From contig CP033784.1 of NCBI GenBank assembly GCA_003955985.1, positions 2,294,001 through 2,358,000 of the forward strand: a stretch of 64,000 bases of DNA. The letters run 5' to 3'. Below are positions 26,239 to 34,603 of the stretch, piece after piece. The notes below the pieces were generated by a model. The model saw nothing but the letters and a program-made list of their open reading frames with translations, did no database searches and was not told the DNA's origin. This stretch comes from Corynebacterium jeikeium. GTDB taxonomy: Bacteria > Actinomycetota > Actinomycetes > Mycobacteriales > Mycobacteriaceae. Position 1 is the stretch's first letter; the number at the start of each line of letters is the position of its first letter. The translations under genes were made by a program, and so were the position numbers.

Positions 26239-27495
26239 CTAGTTCGTCGACATCGCTGCATCACCCACCGGAGCGGGCTCTGGCAGCGGCATATTCAGCT
26301 CGGCCAAGACCTCGCGCAGTCGCGTCGGGTAGTCGGTGATGATGCCATCGACACCAGCGGCAATCTGCTCGCGCATGGTCTCCTTTTCGTTCACCGTCCA
26401 CGGCACCACCTTCATGCCGGCCTCGTGTGCGCGGGAAATCAGCTCCGGCGTGGCGACCGGGTGGTAGTCAGAATCCGACGGTGTCTTGCCGTAAGGAATG
26501 CTGTGCGTCGGTGAGAGCACCTGCACGCCGAGCTGCTTGGCGGCCTCGATGATGTCGCCATCGACCTCGTCGTAATTGACATCGCCGATCCAAGGAGAAT
26601 CCTTCTTCCAGGTGGTTTCGTCCCACAGCATGACCAGCGGAATCTCCGGGTTCCGTTCCGCGACCAGCGGCAACGAGCGCCAATCGAAGGATTGAATCAT
26701 CACACGATCAGCCACACCCGCGCGGTCAATCTCGTCGAGAATCACATCGACGAACTCCTGCGGTTCTGCCGAGTCAGCGCGCTTTTCGCCCTCGATCTTG
26801 GTCTCAATGTTGAAGTGGATGTCCTGGTTGTCCTTAGTCAGCTCGAACAGCTCCGGCAGGGTCATCATCCTATTGCCCTTGATTGGCTCCGCATCCGGGA
26901 AGTCCTCGAGCTTCTTGTCGCAGACCAGGGTTTGTACCTGCTCATAGGTGAGATCATGTACGAGCTTGCCGACGTACGGGTACTGCGGATCCCCCTCCGT
27001 CACTGGCTCGGTGTCCGAGCACTTGTCATCTTGGATTTCCGGATCGTGCCAGACCATAGGCACGCCATCCTTCGTCAGGACGATGTCCAGCTCCAACGTC
27101 GTAACGCCCAGCTCCAACGAGTTGATCATCGCCTGCTTGGACTCCTCCGTCCACTCACCGCGACCACCACGGTGTGACTGCAGATCAAAACCCTCCGGCA
27201 GCTTAGCCATCGCAGCCGGCCGCACATTCGCGGCCGCATTCAGCTCAGCGACCTGCTGCTTTTCAAAGGTCTTCTCTTCGCTCGACGTAGTGCTGACCGC
27301 GCTTGCACTGCTTGACGACGACGCCGCGTCGTTGTCTGCATCATTGCTGCAGGCTGCAATAGGAGAAATAGCAAACGCGCCCATAGCGATGGCCGCGATT
27401 GCGCGGCGCGTGCCGTGGACGCGTGAATTCTGAGGCTGCTCGCTCTGCTTGGTCCGTTCGTCAAACATGGAGTCAGATGAGTTGCGAGAAGACAT
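26239..27495 (-). CDS. Lipoprotein glycerophosphodiester phosphodiesterase
   Basis: 418 residues. The N-terminus has a hydrophilic ~25-residue lead, then a signal segment (RAIAAIAMGAFAISPIAAC) whose Cys at about 49 fits a lipobox. A Ser/Ala-rich linker and a GDPD TIM barrel from about residue 100 follow. Catalytic elements: SHRGGRGEWTEES (His), TLELDIVLTKDGVPMVWHD (Glu/Asp metal ligands and second His), HFNIETKIEG and the C-terminal DGIITDYP. It releases glycerol-3-phosphate from deacylated phospholipid or teichoic-type diesters at the cell surface. The long hydrophilic lead before the signal is unusual, and an internal start is possible. Confidence 0.9.
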   Translation of the reverse strand: MSSRNSSDSMFDERTKQSEQPQNSRVHGTRRAIAAIAMGAFAISPIAACSNDADNDAASSSSSASAVSTTSSEEKTFEKQQVAELNAAANVRPAAMAKLPEGFDLQSHRGGRGEWTEESKQAMINSLELGVTTLELDIVLTKDGVPMVWHDPEIQDDKCSDTEPVTEGDPQYPYVGKLVHDLTYEQVQTLVCDKKLEDFPDAEPIKGNRMMTLPELFELTKDNQDIHFNIETKIEGEKRADSAEPQEFVDVILDEIDRAGVADRVMIQSFDWRSLPLVAERNPEIPLVMLWDETTWKKDSPWIGDVNYDEVDGDIIEAAKQLGVQVLSPTHSIPYGKTPSDSDYHPVATPELISRAHEAGMKVVPWTVNEKETMREQIAAGVDGIITDYPTRLREVLAELNMPLPEPAPVGDAAMSTN

Positions 27496-27687
27496 GGCCG
27501 GTGATTTTCCTCTTTGGGCGTAGTATTAGCGACTTCATAGCGACGGCGCAGTACCGACAACACAGTGTCGACAAACTACCGTCGGAGGTTTACAGAACAC
27601 AGAAATCTGGGTGAAAACTGTGTGGTGCGCCACTACTTTAAAACGGCCTGACAGCACTCGCATCTGGAGAGAGTGCGGGGTGAGCGT

Positions 27688-28326
27688 TTAATTCCCCTCT
27701 GCCTTTGGAATCTCGCCTTCTTGAGCAACCTCTGCCCCATCCCAGGAGTACGTAACGGGAGCGTTGTACTGGTCTTTAAAGGCGAAGGCACCGCCGTCTT
27801 CGATCATTTTATTGACATCGAAGAAATTGACGGTCACAGTTTTGCCATCACCCTCGACCGAGTTGATTGTCTGCGGACCACCGGCGGTCCCCACGTACTC
27901 GCCCTTATGAAACAGCAGCACTGCACCAGCGGTAGTTGAATGCGTAATTTCATTCTGTACTGCTGAGGCAAAGGTCAACTCGCTGGTGGTATCCCAGTTC
28001 GTATCGTCCGTGACTGTCCAACCGCTGCCATTGCCACCTTCCATTGAGTTCAGGTCGGCAACCGCTTCTTCGAAAGCCTCTTCCTGGGTTGGCGCAGAAG
28101 AACCCCCATCGGGGTCGTTGTCATCGACATCCGGATTGGGGGTATCTGCACTTTCACTGTCATCCTCGACAGTGGTGGTCGTAGTGATGGTCGTCGTTTC
28201 TTGATCTACCTGAGAAGCAGAGGTCGGTGCTGCGGTCTCATCAGTGGAGCAACCGGACAAAGCCACTACACCTGCGACCGCCGCGCTAACCAGCATCGAC
28301 CCGCGACGAACTGAATGACCACTCAT
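27688..28326 (-). CDS. LppP/LprE-like lipoprotein
   Basis: 212 residues from ATG 28326, which has AAGAGG ten bases upstream. A signal peptide ends in the lipobox LSGC, followed by a Thr-rich, acidic linker of about 60 residues. The C-terminal ~110-residue domain contains FHKGEYVGT and ends TYSWDGAEVAQEGEIP. The domain shares its order of motifs with the next gene upstream, so the two are tandem paralogs. The family is found in mycobacterial and corynebacterial lipoproteins of unknown function. A weak GCACTC/GAGTGC hairpin at about 27654-27676 follows the gene. Confidence 0.78.
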   Translation of the reverse strand: MSGHSVRRGSMLVSAAVAGVVALSGCSTDETAAPTSASQVDQETTTITTTTTVEDDSESADTPNPDVDDNDPDGGSSAPTQEEAFEEAVADLNSMEGGNGSGWTVTDDTNWDTTSELTFASAVQNEITHSTTAGAVLLFHKGEYVGTAGGPQTINSVEGDGKTVTVNFFDVNKMIEDGGAFAFKDQYNAPVTYSWDGAEVAQEGEIPKAEGN

Positions 28327-28488
28327 GGCTGGAACCTCTTCTGTTCTCTCAAGTTTTCTCAAGCACTGAGCTACGACGGAGCATTACTTTCTCATGTCCG
28401 ACTCTGAATTGAGTTTACTTGGGAAAATTCAAGAGACCCCGGGAGTGTCCAAGAATTCTCGAAAGCTCTCGAAAATTCTCGGGAGTCC

Positions 28489-29073
28489 TTAGGAAGCGGG
28501 CTTCGCCCCGCCGGGAATCTTGCCCTCGTGGACGACGTGATCGCCGTTCCAGAAGAAGTGAACATTAGAGGTGAACTTGGCCGCATCAGCGTTCGGCGCA
28601 CCTGCGGCCTCCTGAGCCTCCCAGTCGTGGTAGATGACCGAGATGTTCTTACCATCAGGGGTCGGCGTCACCTTGTTGATGTGCTGAGGCCGGTCAGAGT
28701 CCGTACCAATGAACTCACCCTTGTGGAACATCAACAGCACAGTGGAGGACTGAGCGTTGCCCTGCTTGGCCTGATCTGCGAGAGCAAAGCTCAAATCGCT
28801 ACACGGGCTGAAGTTGGAGGTGCCAGTGTACTTCCACCCATCATGGTTGTTCGGACGCTCCCTGTTGACCTTATCCAGGGCCTCCTGGATTTCAGGTGCT
28901 GCCGGGTTCGGGGTACAGCTATCTGCCTTCGCCGGAGCCGGTGCCGGCACTGGGGCCGGTTCCGCCTGGGCCGCGGGAGCTGCAACGGCTCCACCTACTG
29001 CGGAGAAAACCATCGCGCCGGAAAGTACGGCGGAACTTGCCAGTCGTTGTACTCGGTGTCCTGTGTTTTGCAT
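28489..29073 (-). CDS. Secreted LppP/LprE-like protein (paralog of the adjacent lipoprotein)
   Basis: 194 residues from the ATG at 29073, supported by AGAAGG ten bases upstream. It has an Ala-rich signal peptide with a likely cleavage after AQA (no lipobox Cys), a short Pro/Ala linker, then the domain seen in its neighbour: NNHDGWKYTGTSNF, LLMFHKGEFIGT, HFFWNGDHVVHEGKIPGG. Two cysteines (DSC, SPC) could form a disulfide outside the cell. One paralog is lipid-anchored and the other apparently released. The function is unknown. Confidence 0.75.
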   Translation of the reverse strand: MQNTGHRVQRLASSAVLSGAMVFSAVGGAVAAPAAQAEPAPVPAPAPAKADSCTPNPAAPEIQEALDKVNRERPNNHDGWKYTGTSNFSPCSDLSFALADQAKQGNAQSSTVLLMFHKGEFIGTDSDRPQHINKVTPTPDGKNISVIYHDWEAQEAAGAPNADAAKFTSNVHFFWNGDHVVHEGKIPGGAKPAS

Positions 29074-29325
29074 GAAAACCACACGCCTTCTGTCGTTTGG
29101 ACTTCTGTCGTTGGACCACGCGGTGAGGCCTACGATACAAAAATGACTCTGGGATGCCAGTGTCAACTGACAATTCCCAGAGCCTTCTCGTGGTTAGCAA
29201 ATGTTCTTTTTTACAGCAGCCAGCAGTTTCGACACCGAAGATTTTTTATCTAACAGTTCGATAAAGCCGGGTCGAAAGCCGGACTATTTTCCGGCTAGTT
29301 CGCCACTGCCCCCCCAGGCTAAGTA

Positions 29326-29354
29326 CCCAGCGCTAGTTGCCCAGCGCTAGTTGT
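29326..29354. repeat. Tandem repeat across the purA stop codon
   Basis: CCAGCGCTAGTTG occurs twice in direct tandem, with a third partial unit (CCAG). The second unit covers the purA stop codon at 29347-29349. Confidence 0.7.
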
Positions 29355-30636
29355 CCAGCACATCGTGGACAACGATGGTCTGGTCACGACCCGGGCCAAC
29401 ACCGATGTAGGAAATGCGAGCGCCGGAGAGCTCCTCCAGGCGGTTCAGGTAATCCTTGGCCTTGTCCGGCAGCTCATCGAAGGTGCGGCAGCCAGTGATG
29501 TCTTCGTCCCATGCAGGCATGGTCTCGTAAATCGGGACAGCGTGGTGGAACTCCGACTGGGTGAGTGGCATTTCGTCGTGACGCACGCCATCAACGTCGT
29601 AAGCGACACAAATCGGAATCTCGCCGATACCAGTCAGGACATCCAGCTTGGTGATGAACAGATCCGTGAAACCGTTGACGCGCGCGGCGTAGCGAGCCAG
29701 CACCGAGTCGTACCAACCACAGCGGCGCTTACGGCCGGTGTTGACTCCGACCTCACCGCCGGTGGTCTGCAGGTACTCGCCCCACTTGTCGAACAGCTCC
29801 GTCGGGAACGGGCCAGCACCGACGCGGGTGGTGTAGGCCTTCATGATGCCCAGCACCGAAGTGATCTTCGTCGGGCCGATGCCGGTGCCTACGCAGGCAC
29901 CACCAGCGGTTGGGTTCGAGGAGGTCACGAACGGGTAGGTGCCGTGGTCGACATCGAGCATGGTGGCCTGGCCGCCCTCCATGAGGACGTGCTTGCCGGC
30001 GTCCAAAGCCTGATTGAGCTCAAACTCCGAGTCGATAATCATCGGGCGCAGACGATCGGCGAAGCCCATGAAGTAATCAAAGACCTCATCCGGATCGATG
30101 GCGCGGCGGTTGTACAGCTTGACCAGAATCTGGTTCTTCTGAGCCAGCGAAGACTCAATCTTCTGGCGCAGAATCGACTCATCCAGAATGTCCTGGACAC
30201 GCAAGCCCGTACGGCCGACCTTGTCGGCATACGTCGGGCCGATACCGCGGCCAGTGGTGCCGATAGCGCGCTTACCCAGGAAGCGCTCGGTCACGCGATC
30301 CAGCGTCTGGTGGTACGGAGCAACCATGTGGGCATTGCCGGAAACGCGCAGGCGGGAGGCCTTTGCACCGCGAGCTTCGAGGCCATCAATCTCGTCGAAA
30401 AGCGCCTCGAGGTTGACCACACAGCCGTTACCGATAATCGGCACAGCGTTTTCCGACAGCACACCCGCCGGAAGCAGCTTCAGCTCGTACTTCTCACCGC
30501 CAACGACAACGGTGTGGCCGGCGTTATTGCCACCGTTGGGCTTGACGACGTAGTCGACGCGGCCACCGAGAATATCGGTTGCTTTGCCCTTGCCCTCGTC
30601 GCCCCACTGGGCACCGACGATAATGATTGCGGCCAT
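29347..30636 (-). CDS. purA: Adenylosuccinate synthetase
   Basis: 429 residues, standard length. Motifs: [15 protein letters not shown] (GTP loop and catalytic Asp) at the N-terminus, [12 protein letters not shown] (catalytic His), [15 protein letters not shown], the switch [15 protein letters not shown] and the C-terminal [10 protein letters not shown] with the GTP-binding part. It joins IMP and aspartate using GTP to give adenylosuccinate, the first step from IMP to AMP. It is divergent from the hypothetical gene at 30688 with a 51-base gap. Confidence 0.97.
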   Translation of the reverse strand: MAAIIIVGAQWGDEGKGKATDILGGRVDYVVKPNGGNNAGHTVVVGGEKYELKLLPAGVLSENAVPIIGNGCVVNLEALFDEIDGLEARGAKASRLRVSGNAHMVAPYHQTLDRVTERFLGKRAIGTTGRGIGPTYADKVGRTGLRVQDILDESILRQKIESSLAQKNQILVKLYNRRAIDPDEVFDYFMGFADRLRPMIIDSEFELNQALDAGKHVLMEGGQATMLDVDHGTYPFVTSSNPTAGGACVGTGIGPTKITSVLGIMKAYTTRVGAGPFPTELFDKWGEYLQTTGGEVGVNTGRKRRCGWYDSVLARYAARVNGFTDLFITKLDVLTGIGEIPICVAYDVDGVRHDEMPLTQSEFHHAVPIYETMPAWDEDITGCRTFDELPDKAKDYLNRLEELSGARISYIGVGPGRDQTIVVHDVLDN

Positions 30637-30673
30637 AGTCCTACTTCAACTCCTGGGATTGCAGACGACGCAT

Positions 30674-30679
30674 TAGAGT
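30674..30679 (+). promoter_or_regulatory. -10 box, leaderless start of the gene at 30688
   Basis: TAGAGT, eight bases before the ATG, with no ribosome binding site between. The region is only 51 bases wide and must also hold the purA promoter. Confidence 0.45.
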
Positions 30680-30687
30680 GTAGTCCT

Positions 30688-31632
30688 ATGCGTATTGTTG
30701 TGCTGCAGTGTGGCCCCGATGTACCCGCGTTTTCCCAATTGCTCCGCCAATCATGGTCTACATCAGCACCGTCCGCACCATCAGCACCAGCTACTCCGGC
30801 ACCACCCGCCTATGCGCTTCACGACGTCGCGATGATCCCCACCCGCAAGGAGCTAGCTTTCATCGACGACCTGGCCAAGGACGTACTGCCTGTCGATACA
30901 GCACCGACACCGGAGGAAATCTCCAAGCAGAAGAAAGTCGACCACTTAGGCGCTCCGCAACCCGCTCCGCAAAAGCCGAGCGAGCCGTTAAGAATTGTGG
31001 TCGTTGGCACCGACGCGGCACTGGCTGCCGTGGCAACCTACCTGATGCGCAAGAACCTCCTGTGGATTGAAGTGGCACATGTCCCCACCGCGCCCTCGAC
31101 CGCGGCCAAAAACTGGGGCATCGAAGGAGGAGAAGGGCTCGATGCGGCGGCCGCGCTCACGCGCCCGACGACGCCAGTGCCGCTGATTCGCGATGACACC
31201 GGCCACGCAATTGTTGGTTACGCCCTACTGACAGAGCCGGGAATTACCGGAGTGTCCTCGACAAACGGGTTTACTGGCGAGGTCTATGTCGACGAGCATC
31301 AGATGTTCTCCGGCACATCCACCGGCCTGCAGATTCGCCCTACCCCCGATGCCCCGGGCATCGTTGCGGCCGAAGTTCCGGCTCCGGAAGCGGAAATCGG
31401 TAACGAGGATGGAGTCGGCAAAGGCCTGCTGAGCCGACTCGGATTGGGTCGCGGTGGCCGTCGTAAAGCGAAAGAAGCCCCGGCCCGCGAGCTACACCGT
31501 CCGATGACGGGTCGGGCGGTTCAAGTTGGTGGCCTGGGCTTCCGATATGTGCGCGATGGAGTCGAGTCTCGAAAGCCGCGAGAGAAGACAACTATGTACC
31601 GACACCTTCGCGACTTGCAGATTGTGCGCTAA
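30688..31632 (+). CDS. Conserved corynebacterial hypothetical protein
   Basis: 314 residues. A Pro/Ala/Ser-rich patch near residues 25-45 interrupts an otherwise globular N-terminal part (MRIVVLQCGPDVPAF, RIVVVGTDAALAAVATYLMRKNLLWIEVAHVP). A longer C-terminal half ends in a basic Gly/Arg-rich stretch (LGLGRGGRRKAKEA) and MYRHLRDLQIVR. The start ATG lies eight bases after a -10 box; longer versions of the frame run antisense through purA and are artefacts. As I recall, a hypothetical gene beside purA in C. glutamicum is the counterpart. I cannot assign a function; a nucleotide-binding or lipid-kinase-like fold is only a guess. Confidence 0.75.
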   Translation: MRIVVLQCGPDVPAFSQLLRQSWSTSAPSAPSAPATPAPPAYALHDVAMIPTRKELAFIDDLAKDVLPVDTAPTPEEISKQKKVDHLGAPQPAPQKPSEPLRIVVVGTDAALAAVATYLMRKNLLWIEVAHVPTAPSTAAKNWGIEGGEGLDAAAALTRPTTPVPLIRDDTGHAIVGYALLTEPGITGVSSTNGFTGEVYVDEHQMFSGTSTGLQIRPTPDAPGIVAAEVPAPEAEIGNEDGVGKGLLSRLGLGRGGRRKAKEAPARELHRPMTGRAVQVGGLGFRYVRDGVESRKPREKTTMYRHLRDLQIVR

Positions 31633-31765
31633 CTGCGTCGGGCAATAGCCACGGTCTGCCCATGAGAAAGTGGCTTGCTCGAAAGCGGCCTGCGCGAAAG
31701 TTCGAGTACAGATAACATTTGGGTGTTAAAGCCACTGCCCGCCACTGCCTCGATAGGACAGCATC

Positions 31766-32458
31766 ATGACCGACAACACCCCACGGCTACGCGCTGGCGA
31801 CCAAGCCCGCCACACTGCGCTGGAACGCTTGGAATGGGCATTCCGCGATGGCCAGATTGACTTTGCGGAACTGCAGGAGCGCACCGAGAAAGCCCAAAAG
31901 GCGACGTACATCGATGAGTTGCCCGCATTGACACAGGACTTGTCGCTGCCCGCGAACCTGGCCGAGCCGACTCCACATGCGCACCCAAACCCTAACCTGC
32001 GCCCGAACCTACACAGCGTCCCGGACGAGCACCATTCGGTGGCACCGAATGCAGCCAACAATCATCAACCAGCTCGGATTGATAGCTCCGCCGCGGCAAC
32101 TGGTTCGAAGCTCTCCATCGGCATCTTCGGCGGCACCGACAAGAGAGGCCCTTGGACGTGCGCTCCCACGCACACCACGGTGGCGGCCTTCGGCGGGACC
32201 GGCTTGGATTTCCGCGAGGCCATCCTGACCGCGGAAACTACTGTCGTCAACATTGGCTGCGCCTTCGGTGGAGTCGACGTCATTGTCCCCGACCATTACC
32301 AGGTTGATGTCGACGTGCTGCCCATCTTCGGAGGCACGGATGTTACTGGAAACCCGGGACGTAACCTTCCTGCTCCTGGCGCCGGACAGGCTCCGAAGAT
32401 TATTGTGAGCGGCTTTGTCGCTTTCGGCGGCGTCGAGGTCAAGCGCGTACCGCACTAG
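31766..32458 (+). CDS. DUF1707/LiaF-like (cell-wall stress) protein
   Basis: 230 residues. The N-terminal ~55 residues match the DUF1707 pattern (LRAGDQARHTALERLEWAFRDG, then DFAELQERTEKAQKATYIDELPALTQDL). A His/Asn/Pro-rich linker follows. The C-terminal ~110 residues are a beta-solenoid-like domain repeating (I/A)FGG (IGIFGGTDK, AAFGGTGLD, CAFGGVDVIVP, PIFGGTD, VAFGGVEVKRVP), typical of LiaF C-terminal domains. No membrane segment is seen between the two, unlike many relatives. Homologs are linked to envelope-stress signalling; the role here is unproven. Confidence 0.82.
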   Translation: MTDNTPRLRAGDQARHTALERLEWAFRDGQIDFAELQERTEKAQKATYIDELPALTQDLSLPANLAEPTPHAHPNPNLRPNLHSVPDEHHSVAPNAANNHQPARIDSSAAATGSKLSIGIFGGTDKRGPWTCAPTHTTVAAFGGTGLDFREAILTAETTVVNIGCAFGGVDVIVPDHYQVDVDVLPIFGGTDVTGNPGRNLPAPGAGQAPKIIVSGFVAFGGVEVKRVPH

Positions 32459-32471
32459 AGCATGCTGCAAT

Positions 32472-32517
32472 AGCACGTGGGCAGTAGCATGTGCGCCGGA
32501 GCACGTGGGCAGTAACC
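32472..32517. repeat. Direct repeat between convergent genes
   Basis: AGCACGTGGGCAGTA occurs twice, about 27-30 bases apart, right after the stop of the DUF1707 gene. GCATG(C/T)G-like pieces between the copies suggest an older, longer duplication. Confidence 0.55.
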
Positions 32518-32559
32518 GACGGGCGCCTAGCGAGCCGCTACTCACCCACTCCTCACCGG

Positions 32560-33963
32560 CTACTCGTCCCATACCTCCGGCGGCATTGCTGGGAACGGGG
32601 TCGTCGGCGGCAGCGTTGCCACAGCTGAACGCCTGGACAGGCCACACACCTGCAACAGGTCCACCACCAATGAGCGGGACTGCGCAAACACAACCTGTTC
32701 CGACAGCGTTGCGTCCTCGATCACGCGTGGGTGCATTTTCGCCGCTAAACGACGCAAGTACCGAACCACGTCTTCAAGCTTGACCTCTCCGGATCCCTCG
32801 GAAAGCTGAGCGATAGCGATGTCGCCGGATTCGAAAGGCAACTCGCCCCACTCTGGGATTCGGCGCACGGCGGCTTCGTCGTCAAGCACATGACTGACCA
32901 GGCGCGTACCTTCAGACACGCCGAGAACAAGTGCGCACAGTTCGGACGAGAAGTCGATGTGATCCTCACGTGCGGTGATAGCGCGACGCGCGAGCACACG
33001 GATGTTGCGCATGGCGTTGTCGACGGGATGTACCATGCGCGACAGCGAGTGGATTCTATCCCGAGAACGCCAGAGCAACGGCGAGATACGGACCTGCTCG
33101 CCCGCGTCGGCGACAGTGCGGTCCATCAGCGAGACCTGCGCCTGCATGGAGCGCACCACGCTCAGTGCGGTGCGGATGCGATCGGTGTCGCCCTCTTTCA
33201 TGCCGATGCCGATGTCATAAAGTACGTCTGCACCCATGTCGAGGACCTTGGCCACCTTGCGGCGAGCACCCGCCAGCGGGCTTCGCGGCAATATCATGAG
33301 CACAATAATGCCCACCACACCACCGACGAGAGCATCGATCATTCGGTAATAAGAACCGGCGGTGCCCGGCGGAATAATGGTGGCGATGAGCACGGCTGAA
33401 GATGCCGCTTGGTTGACCACAAGCGGACCGCGACCGACAAACACGCCAATGACCATGGCGACGAACACACCGACAGTCAGCTGCCAGATACCCGAGCCGA
33501 GGATGGAGATAATCACATCACCAATGCCGACTCCCAACGAGGCGCCGAGCACCAACTCCACAGAGTGCTTTAGGCGAGGACCTGCGGTCATCACGTTGAG
33601 GCTGATGAAAGCGGCCATCGGCGCGAAGAACGGGTTGGGGTGCCCCAGTACCTCAAGTGCGAACCAGTAGGCCAACCCAGCGGCTAACGTGGCTTGGACA
33701 ATGAGCATCCAACGGGAGCGCACACGGTCAATCGCATGGAGGAAACGCGTGCGGGGCCTCACTTTCTGACGCAGCTTGTTTGCTGCGCGGGAGGCCGGAT
33801 GTAGGTACGTATTGCGAAAATCTTGGAAATCCGGGCGCGGATTATCCTCGACGAATTGCGTTTCCTTAGCTTCGACGAGGTCGTCGACATGCGCGGGAGC
33901 AAGGTCCTCTAGATTCCTGGCAGCTGCGGCATCCTTATCTTCCCCACCAGCTATGCCAGCCAT
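32560..33963 (-). CDS. FUSC-family membrane protein (aromatic acid exporter-like)
   Basis: 467 residues. A charged N-terminus of ~80 residues is followed by six hydrophobic segments between about 85 and 230 (MLIVQATLAAGLAYWFALEVLG, PFFAPMAAFISLNVM, LVLGASLGVGIGDVII, LTVGVFVAMVIGVFVG, AVLIATIIPPG, LVGGVVGIIVLMILP). A long soluble helical C-terminal region comes last. The topology and the motif FFAPMAAFISLNV fit the FUSC/DUF939 group, which includes exporters of aromatic or fusaric acids. The substrate is unknown. AGGATGG precedes the start codon. Confidence 0.82.
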   Translation of the reverse strand: MAGIAGGEDKDAAAARNLEDLAPAHVDDLVEAKETQFVEDNPRPDFQDFRNTYLHPASRAANKLRQKVRPRTRFLHAIDRVRSRWMLIVQATLAAGLAYWFALEVLGHPNPFFAPMAAFISLNVMTAGPRLKHSVELVLGASLGVGIGDVIISILGSGIWQLTVGVFVAMVIGVFVGRGPLVVNQAASSAVLIATIIPPGTAGSYYRMIDALVGGVVGIIVLMILPRSPLAGARRKVAKVLDMGADVLYDIGIGMKEGDTDRIRTALSVVRSMQAQVSLMDRTVADAGEQVRISPLLWRSRDRIHSLSRMVHPVDNAMRNIRVLARRAITAREDHIDFSSELCALVLGVSEGTRLVSHVLDDEAAVRRIPEWGELPFESGDIAIAQLSEGSGEVKLEDVVRYLRRLAAKMHPRVIEDATLSEQVVFAQSRSLVVDLLQVCGLSRRSAVATLPPTTPFPAMPPEVWDE

Positions 33964-34060
33964 GCCGAAGTCACCATCCTCATGTAAAAAACTGTGCGCT
34001 TTTTATGTACCCGTTGTGCTGTTGTGCACTCTTATGTGCCCGCTGAATCTCTATGCGCGA

Positions 34061-34471
34061 TTAAAGACCCAGTTCTGGCAACGCGGATTCATCACTGTCA
34101 CGCAGCAACGCCATCATGCGATCGAATTCATCATCCTCGCCGATAGCCTTAGCAGCCTTAGCCAACGCTGCGAAGGCGCGGAGCACACCACGATTCGGCT
34201 CGTGCTCCCACGGAATGGCTCCGAACCCCTTCCAGCCGTTTCCACGCAGCAGGTCCAGACCGCGGTGGTAACCAGTGCGAGCGAAGGCATAGGCCTGAAT
34301 CTCCTGGCCCTCGGACAAGGCGCTTTCAGCCAAATCCGCCCAAGCCTGGGAATCGCGCGGGCATGCGCGAACCACGGCCTCCGGGCTTGCGCCACCGTTG
34401 CGGGCAGCAACGGCCTCGTCAAGAACGGGGAGCTTCACGGGAGCAGGAGCCATCATGTCATTGAGTTTCAT
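34061..34471 (-). CDS. DUF3151 protein
   Basis: 136 residues from ATG 34471; a longer frame starting at 34537 has no family support. Recognisable pattern: a Pro-rich start (MAPAPVKLPVLDEA), helical repeats RDSQAWADLAESAL and AYAFARTGYHRGLDLLRGNGWKGFGAIPWEHEPNRGVLRAF, and a C-terminal DEFDRMMALLRDSD. DUF3151 is widespread in actinobacteria and has no known function; it resembles small TPR-like folds. CACAAT seven bases before the ATG could be a -10 box for leaderless expression, since the purine-rich AGGA is too close to serve well as a ribosome binding site. Confidence 0.8.
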   Translation of the reverse strand: MKLNDMMAPAPVKLPVLDEAVAARNGGASPEAVVRACPRDSQAWADLAESALSEGQEIQAYAFARTGYHRGLDLLRGNGWKGFGAIPWEHEPNRGVLRAFAALAKAAKAIGEDDEFDRMMALLRDSDESALPELGL

Positions 34472-34603
34472 GCGTCCTATTGTGCCAGGCATCACGTGGC
34501 GATGGCAGGGGCTCAGTAGGTGACTCCCTGTTGGCAACGGCGGGCACAGCGCGGTGGTACAACGTCGGCAAGCGCCAGATGACGACCAACTAGCGTTCCC
34601 CGA

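Noticed and set aside
29365..30687. 5' extension of the hypothetical gene at 30688 through purA
   Set aside because: The frame is open on the opposite strand of purA only because of codon bias; a -10 box and ATG at 30674-30688 give a natural start.
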